Source: Fulvimarina pelagi HTCC2506 (lineage in GTDB: Bacteria > Pseudomonadota > Alphaproteobacteria > Rhizobiales > Rhizobiaceae). From it: DNA of 64,000 nt. The translations under genes and the position numbers were made by a program. The stretch spans positions 2,155,957 through 2,219,956 of the forward strand of contig NZ_DS022272.1 of the NCBI RefSeq assembly GCF_000153705.1, in the 5' to 3' direction. The notes under the pieces are model-generated. The model had not been told where the DNA came from, searched no databases, and was given only the letters and a program-made list of their open reading frames with translations. Positions 32,009 through 40,000 of the stretch are shown in pieces; the first letter of the stretch is position 1, and each line of letters begins with the position of its first letter.

Positions 32009-32530
32009 TCAGTTCGGCAGGGCCCGGGCAGACCCCACGGTCCCGAGCCGCCCGTTCGTTAGGGCGCCCGAGCGTCCTCCCTCGCCCGGCGCCCTCAGGC
32101 GCGCGCCCTCCTGCATCGGGAAGGAGACGAGCGAGATTTCCCATAGATCAATCGTCACCAGCCGCCTTCGATGCGGCGGACTCGCCCGGCGCGCGAGCTT
32201 GGTGCGGAAGCCGATCGATAGGCCGTCGAGGGCCCCCGCCGCGATCAGCGCCGCCGCCTCGCGGCCGGCCAATGCACCCGAGGCGATTTCCCCCTCGGCA
32301 TAGAGCCCGTTTCGGTCCTCGCGGATCACGTTCCAGCGCCCCACCGGGCGCGCCGGATCATGGTGCCAGAGCATGCGGATGTTCCGCGCGCCTCTCGTCA
32401 TGAGCGACGCCGCGAATGCGCCCGGCTCGATGATGTCGCCCGACAGGTCCGGCCGTCCGAAAAGGGCCGCATAGCCCATGATGACGACCCTCTGGTCCGC
32501 GGCGAACGCCGATGTCGACGGGCCCGCCAT
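32009..32530 (-). CDS. GTA prohead protease (g4)
   Basis: An HK97-family (U35) serine protease that matures the capsid, 173 residues from the ATG at 32530. GYAALFGRPDLSGDIIEPGAF, the catalytic histidine in MLWHHD, the serine in DGLSIGFRT and the WEISLVSFPM segment are all present. A GTG 6 codons upstream is possible. It lies upstream of the capsid gene. Confidence 0.93.
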   Translation of the reverse strand: MAGPSTSAFAADQRVVIMGYAALFGRPDLSGDIIEPGAFAASLMTRGARNIRMLWHHDPARPVGRWNVIREDRNGLYAEGEIASGALAGREAAALIAAGALDGLSIGFRTKLARRASPPHRRRLVTIDLWEISLVSFPMQEGARLRAPGEGGRSGALTNGRLGTVGSARALPN

Positions 32531-32701
32531 GGTCAAGTTCCCGACCACTCAGATTCTGTCTTGACAATTTGAACGATCTGTTGCACCTTTGCACCTGTCC
32601 TGAAATCTTGATGTCGTGGCAGTCGTTTGACAGCACCCTCTTCTCGAGCGGTGCTGTCTTTTTGTGTGCCGCAGGCCCTGAATCGGGTTGGAAGCTTGAT
32701 T
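32531..32701 (+). other. g3-g4 intergenic gap with possible plus-strand transcript
   Basis: A 171-bp gap inside the GTA cluster. On the plus strand a perfect TTGACA (32561-32566) is followed 17 bp later only by a poor -10 (CACCTT), and then by a strong rho-independent terminator at 32629-32663. This could encode a short antisense-oriented RNA of about 65 nt. No ORF of note lies here. Confidence 0.35.
32629..32663 (+). terminator. Rho-independent terminator, plus strand, inside GTA cluster
   Basis: Perfect 9-bp arms GACAGCACC and GGTGCTGTC with a 12-base loop, followed on the plus strand by TTTTT. It points against the direction of GTA transcription and no annotated plus-strand gene precedes it. 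Confidence 0.7.
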
Positions 32702-33230
32702 TCAGTCGTCGCGACCATAACCGACCGCTTGGCGCTTCTCGTCTCGGCCTAGAAAATCCGCTGCGCTCACGCGGGCCCAGAGCGCCTCCCGCTCGGCGGA
32801 GAGCCCCTCCACCGCATCGAGATCGATCCCGAGCTTCACCTCGGCGTCTCCGAGATGGCCGCCGAGCCAGGCGCCGATCGCGCCCGTCATCCGCTGGATC
32901 AGCGGCAGCACCGTCAGCCGGTAGAAGGCCCGGTTCGCCTCGGCATAATTCGCATAGGTCAAATCGCCGGGAATCCCGAGCAGCATCGGCGGCACGCCGA
33001 AGGCGAGCGCGATATCCCGCGCCGCTCCGTGCCTTGCCTCCATGAAGTCCATGTCCTTCGGTGTCAGGGCCATCGCCTTCCAATCGAGCCCGCCCTCCAG
33101 CAGCATTGGCCGGCCAGCAGTGCCGGCGCCTGAATAGCCGCTTTCCAGCTCCGCCTTCAGCCGATCGAACTGCTCGACCGACAGGTTGGACCCGTCGGCC
33201 GGCTGATAGACGAGCGCCCCGGATGGCCGC
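32702..33230 (-). pseudogene. GTA portal protein (g3), 3' fragment disrupted by prophage
   Basis: About 176 codons of the C-terminal half of an HK97-family GTA portal protein: PSGALVYQPADG, LEGGLDWKAMALTPKDMDF, ALAFGVPPMLLGIPGDLTY and FYRLTVLPLIQRM. A complete GTA portal has about 390-400 residues. Portal-like sequence begins immediately after 33230, where a Mu-type phage end starts. The 5' half, with GTA terminase, is expected beyond the right side of the prophage, outside this window. Confidence 0.88.
33226..33230. other. Predicted 5-bp target duplication of the prophage
   Basis: Mu-family transposition duplicates 5 bp of target. If the phage end is the TG at 33231, the copy on this side is GCCGC. 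The partner copy should lie next to the left end outside this window, so this is only a prediction. Confidence 0.4.
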
Positions 33231-33275
33231 TGTAGCGCGCAAAAACGAATGGCGGGCCGCGCAAGATCGAATGGC
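33231..33275. repeat. Mu-like prophage right end with tandem transposase sites
   Basis: Starting with 5'-TG at 33231, two 18-bp direct repeats, 33236-33253 and 33258-33275, match at 16 of 18 positions (consensus CGCGCAAnAnCGAATGGC) and are spaced exactly 22 bp. Phage Mu has terminal TG and two adjacent 22-bp transposase sites (R1, R2) at its right end, including an AAAAACG core. The junction coincides with the break in portal homology. Confidence 0.75.
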
Positions 33276-33337
33276 AACAGTTTTGCGGCTGTTTTGACGC
33301 GCTTGTAAGCTGTCGGCAAATCGTGAAAGAGGCGCCG

Positions 33338-33625
33338 ATGCGCAGCTGGCTCAAACAACCCCTCTCTTCGCTGACAGACTTCATCGCAGGCCATCGGAAG
33401 GTCCGGGTCGCCAGACGCCGCGCCGTCCGGATGGCGGCAGACGTTCTTCTCCTCGCCACGCAACCGCGGGGAGCGTGGTCGGAAGCCAAATGGCGACGGA
33501 ACAAGGCCTACAAGGAGAACGACAAAGAGACCGCGCAGCACTGGGCCGCTGTCATGGACCGGATCGTCGAACTACACGGTCCGCAGGAAAGGGCCGACAC
33601 GGCCACGCGGTATCTGGAGCCTTGA
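33338..33625 (+). CDS. Hypothetical 95-residue basic protein at prophage right end
   Basis: A plus-strand gene about 60 bp inside the phage end. The product is basic and helical (FIAGHRKVRVARRRAVRMAADVLLLA) with a charged C-terminus; no family is recognised. The ATG at 33338 has AAAGAGG about 6 bp upstream; a GTG 5 codons earlier is possible. It is coupled to the next gene by a TTGA overlap and is opposite to the phage late operon. Confidence 0.6.
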   Translation: MRSWLKQPLSSLTDFIAGHRKVRVARRRAVRMAADVLLLATQPRGAWSEAKWRRNKAYKENDKETAQHWAAVMDRIVELHGPQERADTATRYLEP

Positions 33626-33867
33626 AAGACTATCCCGCCGACAGCCTCGGCCATCTGCGGGAGCTCGGCATGGGATTGAAGGCCTTCTGCCAGAACCGCG
33701 ACTGCATCCACTCCATGCCGATCCTCGACGAGCTGATCGCGGCATTCGGGCCGAATGCGGCCTATATCAACCGGCGCTTCCCGCTTCGCTGCCGCAAGTG
33801 CGGCTCCCGCGATGTGATCACCATGGTCCAGTCGAACACGGCGACCGGAGCCAAGATGGTGCGTTGA
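33622..33867 (+). CDS. Small zinc-ribbon protein
   Basis: An 81-residue protein with a four-cysteine zinc-binding pattern, CQNRDC (Cys23, Cys28) and CRKC (Cys57, Cys60), and a short helix between. The TTG start at 33622 overlaps the upstream stop as TTGA. The position near the phage right end invites comparison with Mu Com, also a small zinc-binding protein, but sequence similarity is not evident and the strand is different. Probable nucleic-acid-binding protein (inference). Confidence 0.7.
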   Translation: MKDYPADSLGHLRELGMGLKAFCQNRDCIHSMPILDELIAAFGPNAAYINRRFPLRCRKCGSRDVITMVQSNTATGAKMVR

Positions 33868-33872
33868 GACCG

Positions 33873-33902
33873 GTTCGAATGCCGCTCGAAGCTCCTTCGA
33901 AC
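33873..33902. terminator. Inverted repeat between convergent genes
   Basis: Arms GTTCGAA (33873-33879) and TTCGAAC (33896-33902) lie between the plus-strand zinc-ribbon gene (ends 33867) and the minus-strand thermonuclease gene (ends 33922), where a bidirectional terminator is expected. The stem is short and there is only a weak T tract. Confidence 0.4.
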
Positions 33903-33921
33903 ATTCTTTAAAGACCAGCGG

Positions 33922-34386
33922 TCAGCCGCCGTAAGCACCCCCCGAATAGCGCGGCCAGTCGCGAGCGAAGCCGTGGCGGACGAGGTCGCCGGCAAGGTCG
34001 AGGTCGCCGACGAAGCACTGGGCGACGATGCGGTCGTAGCTCGTCGGTCGCGAGAGGCCGTCGCAGACCGAGCCTTCCCCCACTGGCAAACAGCGCACGG
34101 TTCTTCCTTCGACGAGCGCGCGCAGATGAGCCGTCGCCTCAAATCCTCCGGGTCGCGTCGCCTCCGGCGCGTCGATACCGCAGAGCCTGATCTCAGTGCC
34201 AGCGACGACGAGGCCGTCGCCGTCAATAACGGCATTGACCCTGCCCTCGATCGGGTCGGCGAAAGCAGGCGATACCAGCACGGACAGAACGAGGGCCAGG
34301 GCGATCAGGCCTCGTCGGCCCCATCCGCAGGTGCTTCTCGCCTGCCGTCGAACAGCATCTCGATCAATCATCGCGGACGTCTCCAT
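33922..34386 (-). CDS. Secreted/membrane-anchored thermonuclease (SNase fold)
   Basis: A 154-residue staphylococcal-nuclease-family protein with an N-terminal hydrophobic segment (GLIALALVLSVLVSPAFA) that may be a signal peptide or anchor. The catalytic set is present: VIDGDGLVV (metal Asp), IRLCGIDAPEA (Arg and Glu) and YDRIVAQ (second Arg). Four cysteines would suit a periplasmic location. It lies 35 bp downstream of the phage methylase gene; a role in degrading incoming DNA is inference. Confidence 0.85.
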   Translation of the reverse strand: METSAMIDRDAVRRQARSTCGWGRRGLIALALVLSVLVSPAFADPIEGRVNAVIDGDGLVVAGTEIRLCGIDAPEATRPGGFEATAHLRALVEGRTVRCLPVGEGSVCDGLSRPTSYDRIVAQCFVGDLDLAGDLVRHGFARDWPRYSGGAYGG

Positions 34387-34421
34387 GCGGCTGCATCATG
34401 ATGGTCGGGAGCCTCCCGCTA

Positions 34422-35228
34422 TCACGCTCTGCCAGTTCCCGAAACGATCAGTTCCCCGAAGGCCCGGCGTTTCTCGCGGGCCAGGGAATAGCTCGCCTCG
34501 ACCGCCTCCATCGCGAAGTCGCTGAAGATCTCACGGACCTCGGGCCGGTCATTGATCGAGAGGATGAAGCGGCCCTTCAGGTCGCGCAGCTGCTCGGCCA
34601 TCTCGGCGAAGTCTTCGCGGCCGAAGACGCCGACACCGTAGTCGTCTTCGCCGTCCCAGTAGGGCGGATCGAGATAGAACAGCATGCCCGGTCGGTCGTA
34701 GCGGCGGATGAAGTCGGCCCAGTCCAGTTCCTCGATGACGACACCGGCGAGGCGTTCGTGGATTGCCTGCAGCTGTGGCGCCAGCGTGAGCGGATTGAAG
34801 CTGGACGTCCGCGTCGGCGTGTAGCCGAAACTCCGTCCGACGATCTTGCCGCCGAAGGCGAGCCGCTGGAGGTAGAGGAAGCGCGCTGCGCGTTCGAGGT
34901 CGGTCAGCGTTTCCGGCCGTTCAGCCTTCAGCCGCTCGAACTCCCGGCGCGAGGCAACCTGATAGCGCAGCATCTCGATGAACGGGGTGTGGTGCCGCTG
35001 CAGGATCCGAAAGAAGTTGGCGACATCGCCACTCCGGTCGTTGATCGTCTCGGCCTTCGGCACTCGACGCCGGCGCAGGAAGATCCCGCCCATGCCGACG
35101 AAAACCTCGGCGTAAGCGATGTGCGGCACCGCCTCGATCCGTTGAATCAAACGCTTGGCAAGATTCCGCTTTCCTCCGCGATAGCCGGCAGCCGGCTGAA
35201 CGGGTTCGACTTCCAGGAAGTCGGTCAT
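34422..35228 (-). CDS. Phage DNA adenine methyltransferase (D12 class)
   Basis: A 268-residue Dam-like N6-adenine methylase. AdoMet motif I is AGYRGGKRNLAKRL, the FxGxG-like region is EVFVGMGGIFLRR, and the catalytic motif IV is DPPYWDGEDDYG. An AGGA ribosome site lies 8 bp before the ATG. No cognate restriction enzyme is nearby, so it is probably an orphan modification gene that protects phage DNA or alters regulation. Placed near the right end, as mom is in Mu. Confidence 0.92.
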   Translation of the reverse strand: MTDFLEVEPVQPAAGYRGGKRNLAKRLIQRIEAVPHIAYAEVFVGMGGIFLRRRRVPKAETINDRSGDVANFFRILQRHHTPFIEMLRYQVASRREFERLKAERPETLTDLERAARFLYLQRLAFGGKIVGRSFGYTPTRTSSFNPLTLAPQLQAIHERLAGVVIEELDWADFIRRYDRPGMLFYLDPPYWDGEDDYGVGVFGREDFAEMAEQLRDLKGRFILSINDRPEVREIFSDFAMEAVEASYSLAREKRRAFGELIVSGTGRA

Positions 35229-35342
35229 AACAATTTCCTAAGACATTTCGTCCACCCTCCCCCGACCGGCTTCGGCCGGCGACGGCGGTGGCGTTGTCTT
35301 CTGTGGCGCCAGCGGGGACGACGTCGCAAACCACGCCCCCGC

Positions 35343-35358
35343 GCCGGGTTTGCCCGGC
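35343..35358 (-). terminator. Hairpin downstream of late control gene D
   Basis: A 6-bp GC stem (GCCGGG/CCCGGC) with a four-base loop lies in the 170-bp gap between gene D and the methylase gene, followed at 35268-35280 by a second small inverted repeat. No strong T tract, so termination may be partial. Confidence 0.35.
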
Positions 35359-35398
35359 CCGTCGTCCTCAACTCACGTCTCGACCACCCTTTCGCCTC

Positions 35399-36418
35399 TC
35401 ACCAAGCCAGCTCCGTCTCGATCGTCGTCGTCCAGCCCATGTCCGGGCCGGCCTCGTGGTAGACGGCCCTGATCTCCCAGTTCACCGCGTCGACGTCCGG
35501 CCCGTAGCCCTCCGCGACGGCCCGCGCGCCGGCGACGGCCGTCGCGTCTCCGGCAAACTGGAAGAAGCCCGTCGCGGTCTCCGCTTCAAGACGACGTGCG
35601 GTGCCTTCGGCCGCGGCCTTCGCGAAGTCGATCGACGGCGCGATGTGCGGCATCGCAAAACGCGCAATCCCGTTTCCAAGCGCCTTCAAAGTCTCTTCCG
35701 GCCGACCCTTGCCTGCGTCGAACCAGCCAGCTGCCACCTCGAACTGGCCAAAGCGCGGCTCCAGGTCGACCTGCCAGGCATAGTTCGGGTCGAACGGGAT
35801 CCTCACATCCGGCAGGTCCGATCCGCTTGGAGAGGCAAAGGAGCCCTTGCGCCGTGCGGTCAAACGGCCGGCCTGCGGCTTGACGATCGCACCAAGCTCC
35901 TCGGCGATATCGGAGGCAAAGCCGATCGCAGACTGCTTCCAGCGCAGGAGATAGCCGCCAGCGAGCGGAATTGCCCTCAGCTCGTCGTCGATCGCCGTCG
36001 ACAGCCCGGCGCGCCGGGCGAGCTCGTCGAGGACGTCGCCATAGGTCCGGTGTCCGGTCTCCGCGTCGAAATGCTCGGTATCGACCCGCTTCAGGGCATC
36101 GGTGAAGTCGGCCGATCGGCAGACGAGGTTCATCTCCTGCCCGCCTTCCGGATCGCCGGAATACTGTGTGCGCTGGTACTTGTAGGTGCCCGTGACAAGG
36201 GCGCCCCGAGGGTCCCAGCCGAGGGCGGCGGTGAACTCGGTGTCGACCGGCGGCGGCTGCAGATAGGGCTTCCGGCGCCGGAAACGGATCACCAGCTCGT
36301 CGGCCTCGCCGCCGTCGAGATCGGTGATCCTCACGCCCACGAACTCGTCCCCGAAGCGCTCGGCGAGATTGACGCCGGACGGGCCTTTGACGTCGATGAA
36401 GGGGACGCGGATCGTCAT
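35399..36418 (-). CDS. Phage late control protein D / tail hub (P2 gpD-like)
   Basis: A 339-residue P2 gpD-like protein that forms the baseplate hub together with the spike. VTGTYKYQRTQYSGDPEGGQEMNL-type sequence, the DVLDELARRAGLS segment and the C-terminal region VNWEIRAVYHEAGPDMGW are family features. It follows tail gene X by 3 bp, completing the P2-like order T-U-X-D. Confidence 0.9.
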   Translation of the reverse strand: MTIRVPFIDVKGPSGVNLAERFGDEFVGVRITDLDGGEADELVIRFRRRKPYLQPPPVDTEFTAALGWDPRGALVTGTYKYQRTQYSGDPEGGQEMNLVCRSADFTDALKRVDTEHFDAETGHRTYGDVLDELARRAGLSTAIDDELRAIPLAGGYLLRWKQSAIGFASDIAEELGAIVKPQAGRLTARRKGSFASPSGSDLPDVRIPFDPNYAWQVDLEPRFGQFEVAAGWFDAGKGRPEETLKALGNGIARFAMPHIAPSIDFAKAAAEGTARRLEAETATGFFQFAGDATAVAGARAVAEGYGPDVDAVNWEIRAVYHEAGPDMGWTTTIETELAW

Positions 36419-36421
36419 TGA

Positions 36422-36631
36422 TCAGTCCCAGGGCCGGGTGACCGCCGGCGCCGCCCGTTCGACCACCTCGGGCAGGACGACATCCGCCCCGGCTGGGATG
36501 ACGCCGGTCGGAAAGATCAGGGCGGCAAGGCCGACGTTCGCGTCGAGGATCGCCTCGACCGTCCCGCCGCGCTCGGTGCCGTAGACGCGCTTGGCCAGCC
36601 GGTCGATCCGGATGTCCTCGATCATGATCAT
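36422..36631 (-). CDS. Phage tail protein X (P2 gpX-like)
   Basis: A 69-residue protein with a LysM-like tail protein X fold: DIRIDRLAKRVYG then ILDANVGLAALIFPTGVIPAGADVVLP split across a typical gpX pattern. Its start overlaps the gpU stop by 4 bp. Confidence 0.92.
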   Translation of the reverse strand: MIMIEDIRIDRLAKRVYGTERGGTVEAILDANVGLAALIFPTGVIPAGADVVLPEVVERAAPAVTRPWD

Positions 36632-37035
36632 GTCCGGTTCCCGAACATCACGAGATCGATCTCGACGTCGAGGATCCGGCCGACGCCGTCGTGCGGATGC
36701 AGCTTCGTCTCGTCGTAGGACAGGAACCGCACACCGATCTGGCCCATGTTCCGGCCGGCATAGTTCGCGCCAAGCCGGATGAAGTTGACCGGCCGGTTTT
36801 CCTTCAGGTGGATCTTCAGCCAGGCCAGCGCGTCGAGCCCGCCGACGAGATGGGGCGCCGTGCGGGCCCGGATGACGGCGCGCTCCTCGCCGACGCCGGT
36901 CGCCTGGTAGTCCATGCCGGTCCAGGTCGCAGCGCCCGGCCAGCGGCCTTCGGCTTCGGTCGAGAAGGATTCCGGGTTGAGGCCGATCACCTTCAGCGTC
37001 GCCTTGCCGATCCTGCAGTTCGGACGGACCGCCAT
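36628..37035 (-). CDS. Phage tail protein U (P2 gpU-like)
   Basis: A 135-residue tail terminator-like protein. The HLVGGLDALAWLKIHLKENRP and IGVRFLSYDETKLHPHD regions fit P2 gpU, and the position between tape measure and gpX is the P2 order. Its ATG overlaps the tape measure stop by 1 bp. Confidence 0.85.
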   Translation of the reverse strand: MAVRPNCRIGKATLKVIGLNPESFSTEAEGRWPGAATWTGMDYQATGVGEERAVIRARTAPHLVGGLDALAWLKIHLKENRPVNFIRLGANYAGRNMGQIGVRFLSYDETKLHPHDGVGRILDVEIDLVMFGNRT

Positions 37036-40000
37036 CAGGCCACCCTCGCTTCGGTGTCGTGCATGGCGCGAGCCTGGGCTGCGGCGATGTCGCGGCGCTG
37101 CCGGCGGGCGGCCTTGGCGGCCATCACCTGCGGATCGACGCCATGATAGTGGTGGTTCGTCACCACTGGCTGGCCGTTGCCGCCAGTTCTCGCATCGACC
37201 GTGCCGCCACTGGCCTCTTCGGCGGCCGCGGGTTTCGGCATGGAGCTCTTCGCCTTCGGCGCCGGGCGCTTCGCATCGTCCTCGGGCCAGCCATCCTTCG
37301 CGAAGGTCTCGCGATCCGCCCCATGGGCCGCCGCGGCATCCATTTTCGCTGCAGCGTCGGGCTGGACGCCGCTGAGGCCCTGGCGGACCGCCTCGGCCTG
37401 CTTGCGGGTGAGCCGGCCATAGTCCCAGTGCAGCGACTCGCCGGACTTCAGCTGGTCCTTCGTGATCTCGTCAAGATGGATGCCGCCGCCGCTCATCTCG
37501 AGGCCGACAGAGCCCTTCCTGTTGGCGAGCCACCACTGCGCCAGCGGCGCCAGATCGTCACCCTCCAGGCGCTTGCCGTCCGGCCCGTAGATATAGGTGT
37601 CGGAAGCCCGGCCGCCGTGGCCGTGATCGTCGTGCCGGCGCGAGCCGGTCCGCCGCCTGCCGGCCTGACCGCCGGAATAGATCTCTCCGCGATAGCCGGG
37701 GCCGTAGACGGCGGCGATGCCCTCCTGGATCGACTGGTAGAGATTGTCTGTGATCGGCCGGTTCCGGGTCGCCCCCTGGTTGGCATAGTCGAGCTGGACT
37801 CCACCGAAGGCGGCTGCGCCAGCCGTCGCTCCAGCGCCGAACTCGCCCGCCGCCCTCCGGGCATTCGCGAGGCGCTGACCGCCCGAGCCGTCGCCGAAGC
37901 GGACATAGTCTTCGAGCGCGGCCGAGGCCTCCTCGACCGTGTTTGCCTCGCGGAACCGCTTCGACCGACGCCGTTCGTAAGGATCGTTCTGCATCTCATA
38001 CGCGACGAAGGCGGCTTGCACCTTCCGGTCTCGCCAGTCCATGCCGCGCGATGACGCGAACTGCTGGAGGTTCGCGAGCCGGTTCCCGCGCCATTGAAGG
38101 AGGCCACCAGCCTGCTCACCGGCGTTCCAGGCATTCGGGTCGAAACCGCTTTCCTGCTCCATGTGACCCAGAAGCGCGAAGGCCTGCGGATCGGAGAAGT
38201 CGGCCGAAAGGACGTCGAAGATCTCACCCTTCGCCCCGCCAGGATTAGTCAAGGCGCCGCTCGAGGCCCCGAAGCGGGCATTGTCGTTCGCCGAAGGGCC
38301 TCTCCCTGGCGAGCCCATGCCGGCGAACCCGTCCATCTGCGGCGCGCCGGCATAGGCGCTGCGATAGGGCGCGCCGGACCCGCCGCGCCCTCCGCCGCCG
38401 AGCGACGCGTTGATGATCCGCCCGCCGCCGAAACCGTCGCTGCCGAAGGAGATCGGGGAGACGGTCTCGTCCTTGAGGCTCGAGAAACCCTCCTCGAGGG
38501 TCTTGTTGATCTCCTGGAGCCGCTCTTCGACCCCTTGCACCTGCCGGCGCAGGGCGTCGGCTTCGGCGCTTTCGCCTTCGGCCTCGCTCAGTTGCTCCCT
38601 CAGAACGCCAAGGCGCGCCTCGGCATCGTCGCGGTTGCGGCGAAGCAGGTCGCGTTCGGCCGGTTCCCGTACGGCCGCATCGGGCCCGACTTCCTCTCCG
38701 GATCCGTCTCCCTCACCTTTCAGGAAGTACCGGCCCACGAGCCCGAAGTCGCCACCGAAGAGCGGATTGAACTTGCGAAGGAGATCCCAAGCCCCGCTTG
38801 CTGGGCCCTCCTCCATCGTCTTGTCGGCCGACCCAGCGAGATCCTTCATCAGCGCCGTGTAAGCCTCAGACGCTCTCGCCCGGCCTGGCGAGACCGCCTC
38901 GCCGATCGTGAGCTGCGAGGCCTCGCGGTCCGCCTGGCGAGCCTCTTCCATCCCCTGCGGCATGGTCCGGTAGTATTCGTAGTCCCGTTCGACGGTTCCC
39001 GCCGACTCGGTGCGGATCTCGCGCTCGTACTTCGTTAGGAGATCGCGGTTCTGCATCAGGGGCCGCAGCGCTGCCATCACCTGCTGGTCACCGAACAGCT
39101 CGCCCATCCGGAAGGGATCGCCCCCGGTGACCTCGGTGGCAAGATCGAGCACGGTCAGCGCCGGATGCTCGCCCCGTTGCCGCCCAGCCTCGATCTCGCG
39201 GGGGAGATTCACGCGCCGCTTCTTGAAGTTGCCAACTGTTTCCGGTGAGAAGAGCTTCGCCAGGTAGTTCTGGAGATTGTTGGCCGCCTCGTCCTCGCTG
39301 CCGGCGCCCTTCGCGGCGATCTCGGCGAGCGCGACCAGTTCGGACAGTCCCTTCAGGCCCGTTCCTCCCGCCGCCGCATATTGGGAACCGAGGGACGGCA
39401 GGTTCTTCGCAAGGGCCTCCAGCTCGAACGAGCCGAGCTTCCCGCCCTTCGCCATGATGTCGTAGGCGGCGGGGAGCTCCTCGGCCTTGCCGCCCATGGT
39501 CCCGAGATAGGCCCGTCCGGCCCGGGCAATCGTCTCGGCGCTCGCTCCCGAACCGATCGCCGCCCTCAGGGTCGGCGGCAGAGCCGTGTTCTGCTCGGCG
39601 ATCGTCATGCCGCCCGCGACGAAGGTCTGCCGCGCGTCGGAAATGCTCCCCTGCGATGCGCCGACGTCCCGGCCGAGCGCCTTGTTCGTCTCAACGAGTT
39701 CCTTGCGGGTACCGATCCCGTAGCGCTCCGCCGTCATGGCGGTCCGACCCGCCGCAGCGTCGACGTCGCGGAACTTCTGCTCGACCTGGCTGAGGCCGGC
39801 CAGGATCGCGGTCGGCGCGGCGAAGGCCATCAGGGCGTTGAAGGCGTTGCCGGCCCCCGTATTGAGAATACCGAGTTCCTGGTTCAGCCCGCCGAACCTC
39901 GTTCTCGCCATCGCGATGTCGCGGCTGAGCGAACCGATGCCGCCGACGCGCCCGAGACGCTCGGCCGAGGCGCGTAGCTGATCGATGTCGCGATCCGTCC

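Noticed and set aside
33291-33315. A third transposase site or third copy of the palindrome near the phage right end
   Set aside because: Only a partial half-site (AGCTGTCGGCA) and a CGCGC start match; too weak to list as a feature.
33475-33621. Upstream extension of the zinc-ribbon gene
   Set aside because: It lies within the preceding gene in another frame and encodes unstructured sequence; the TTG at 33622 overlaps the preceding stop and starts the cysteine-containing domain.
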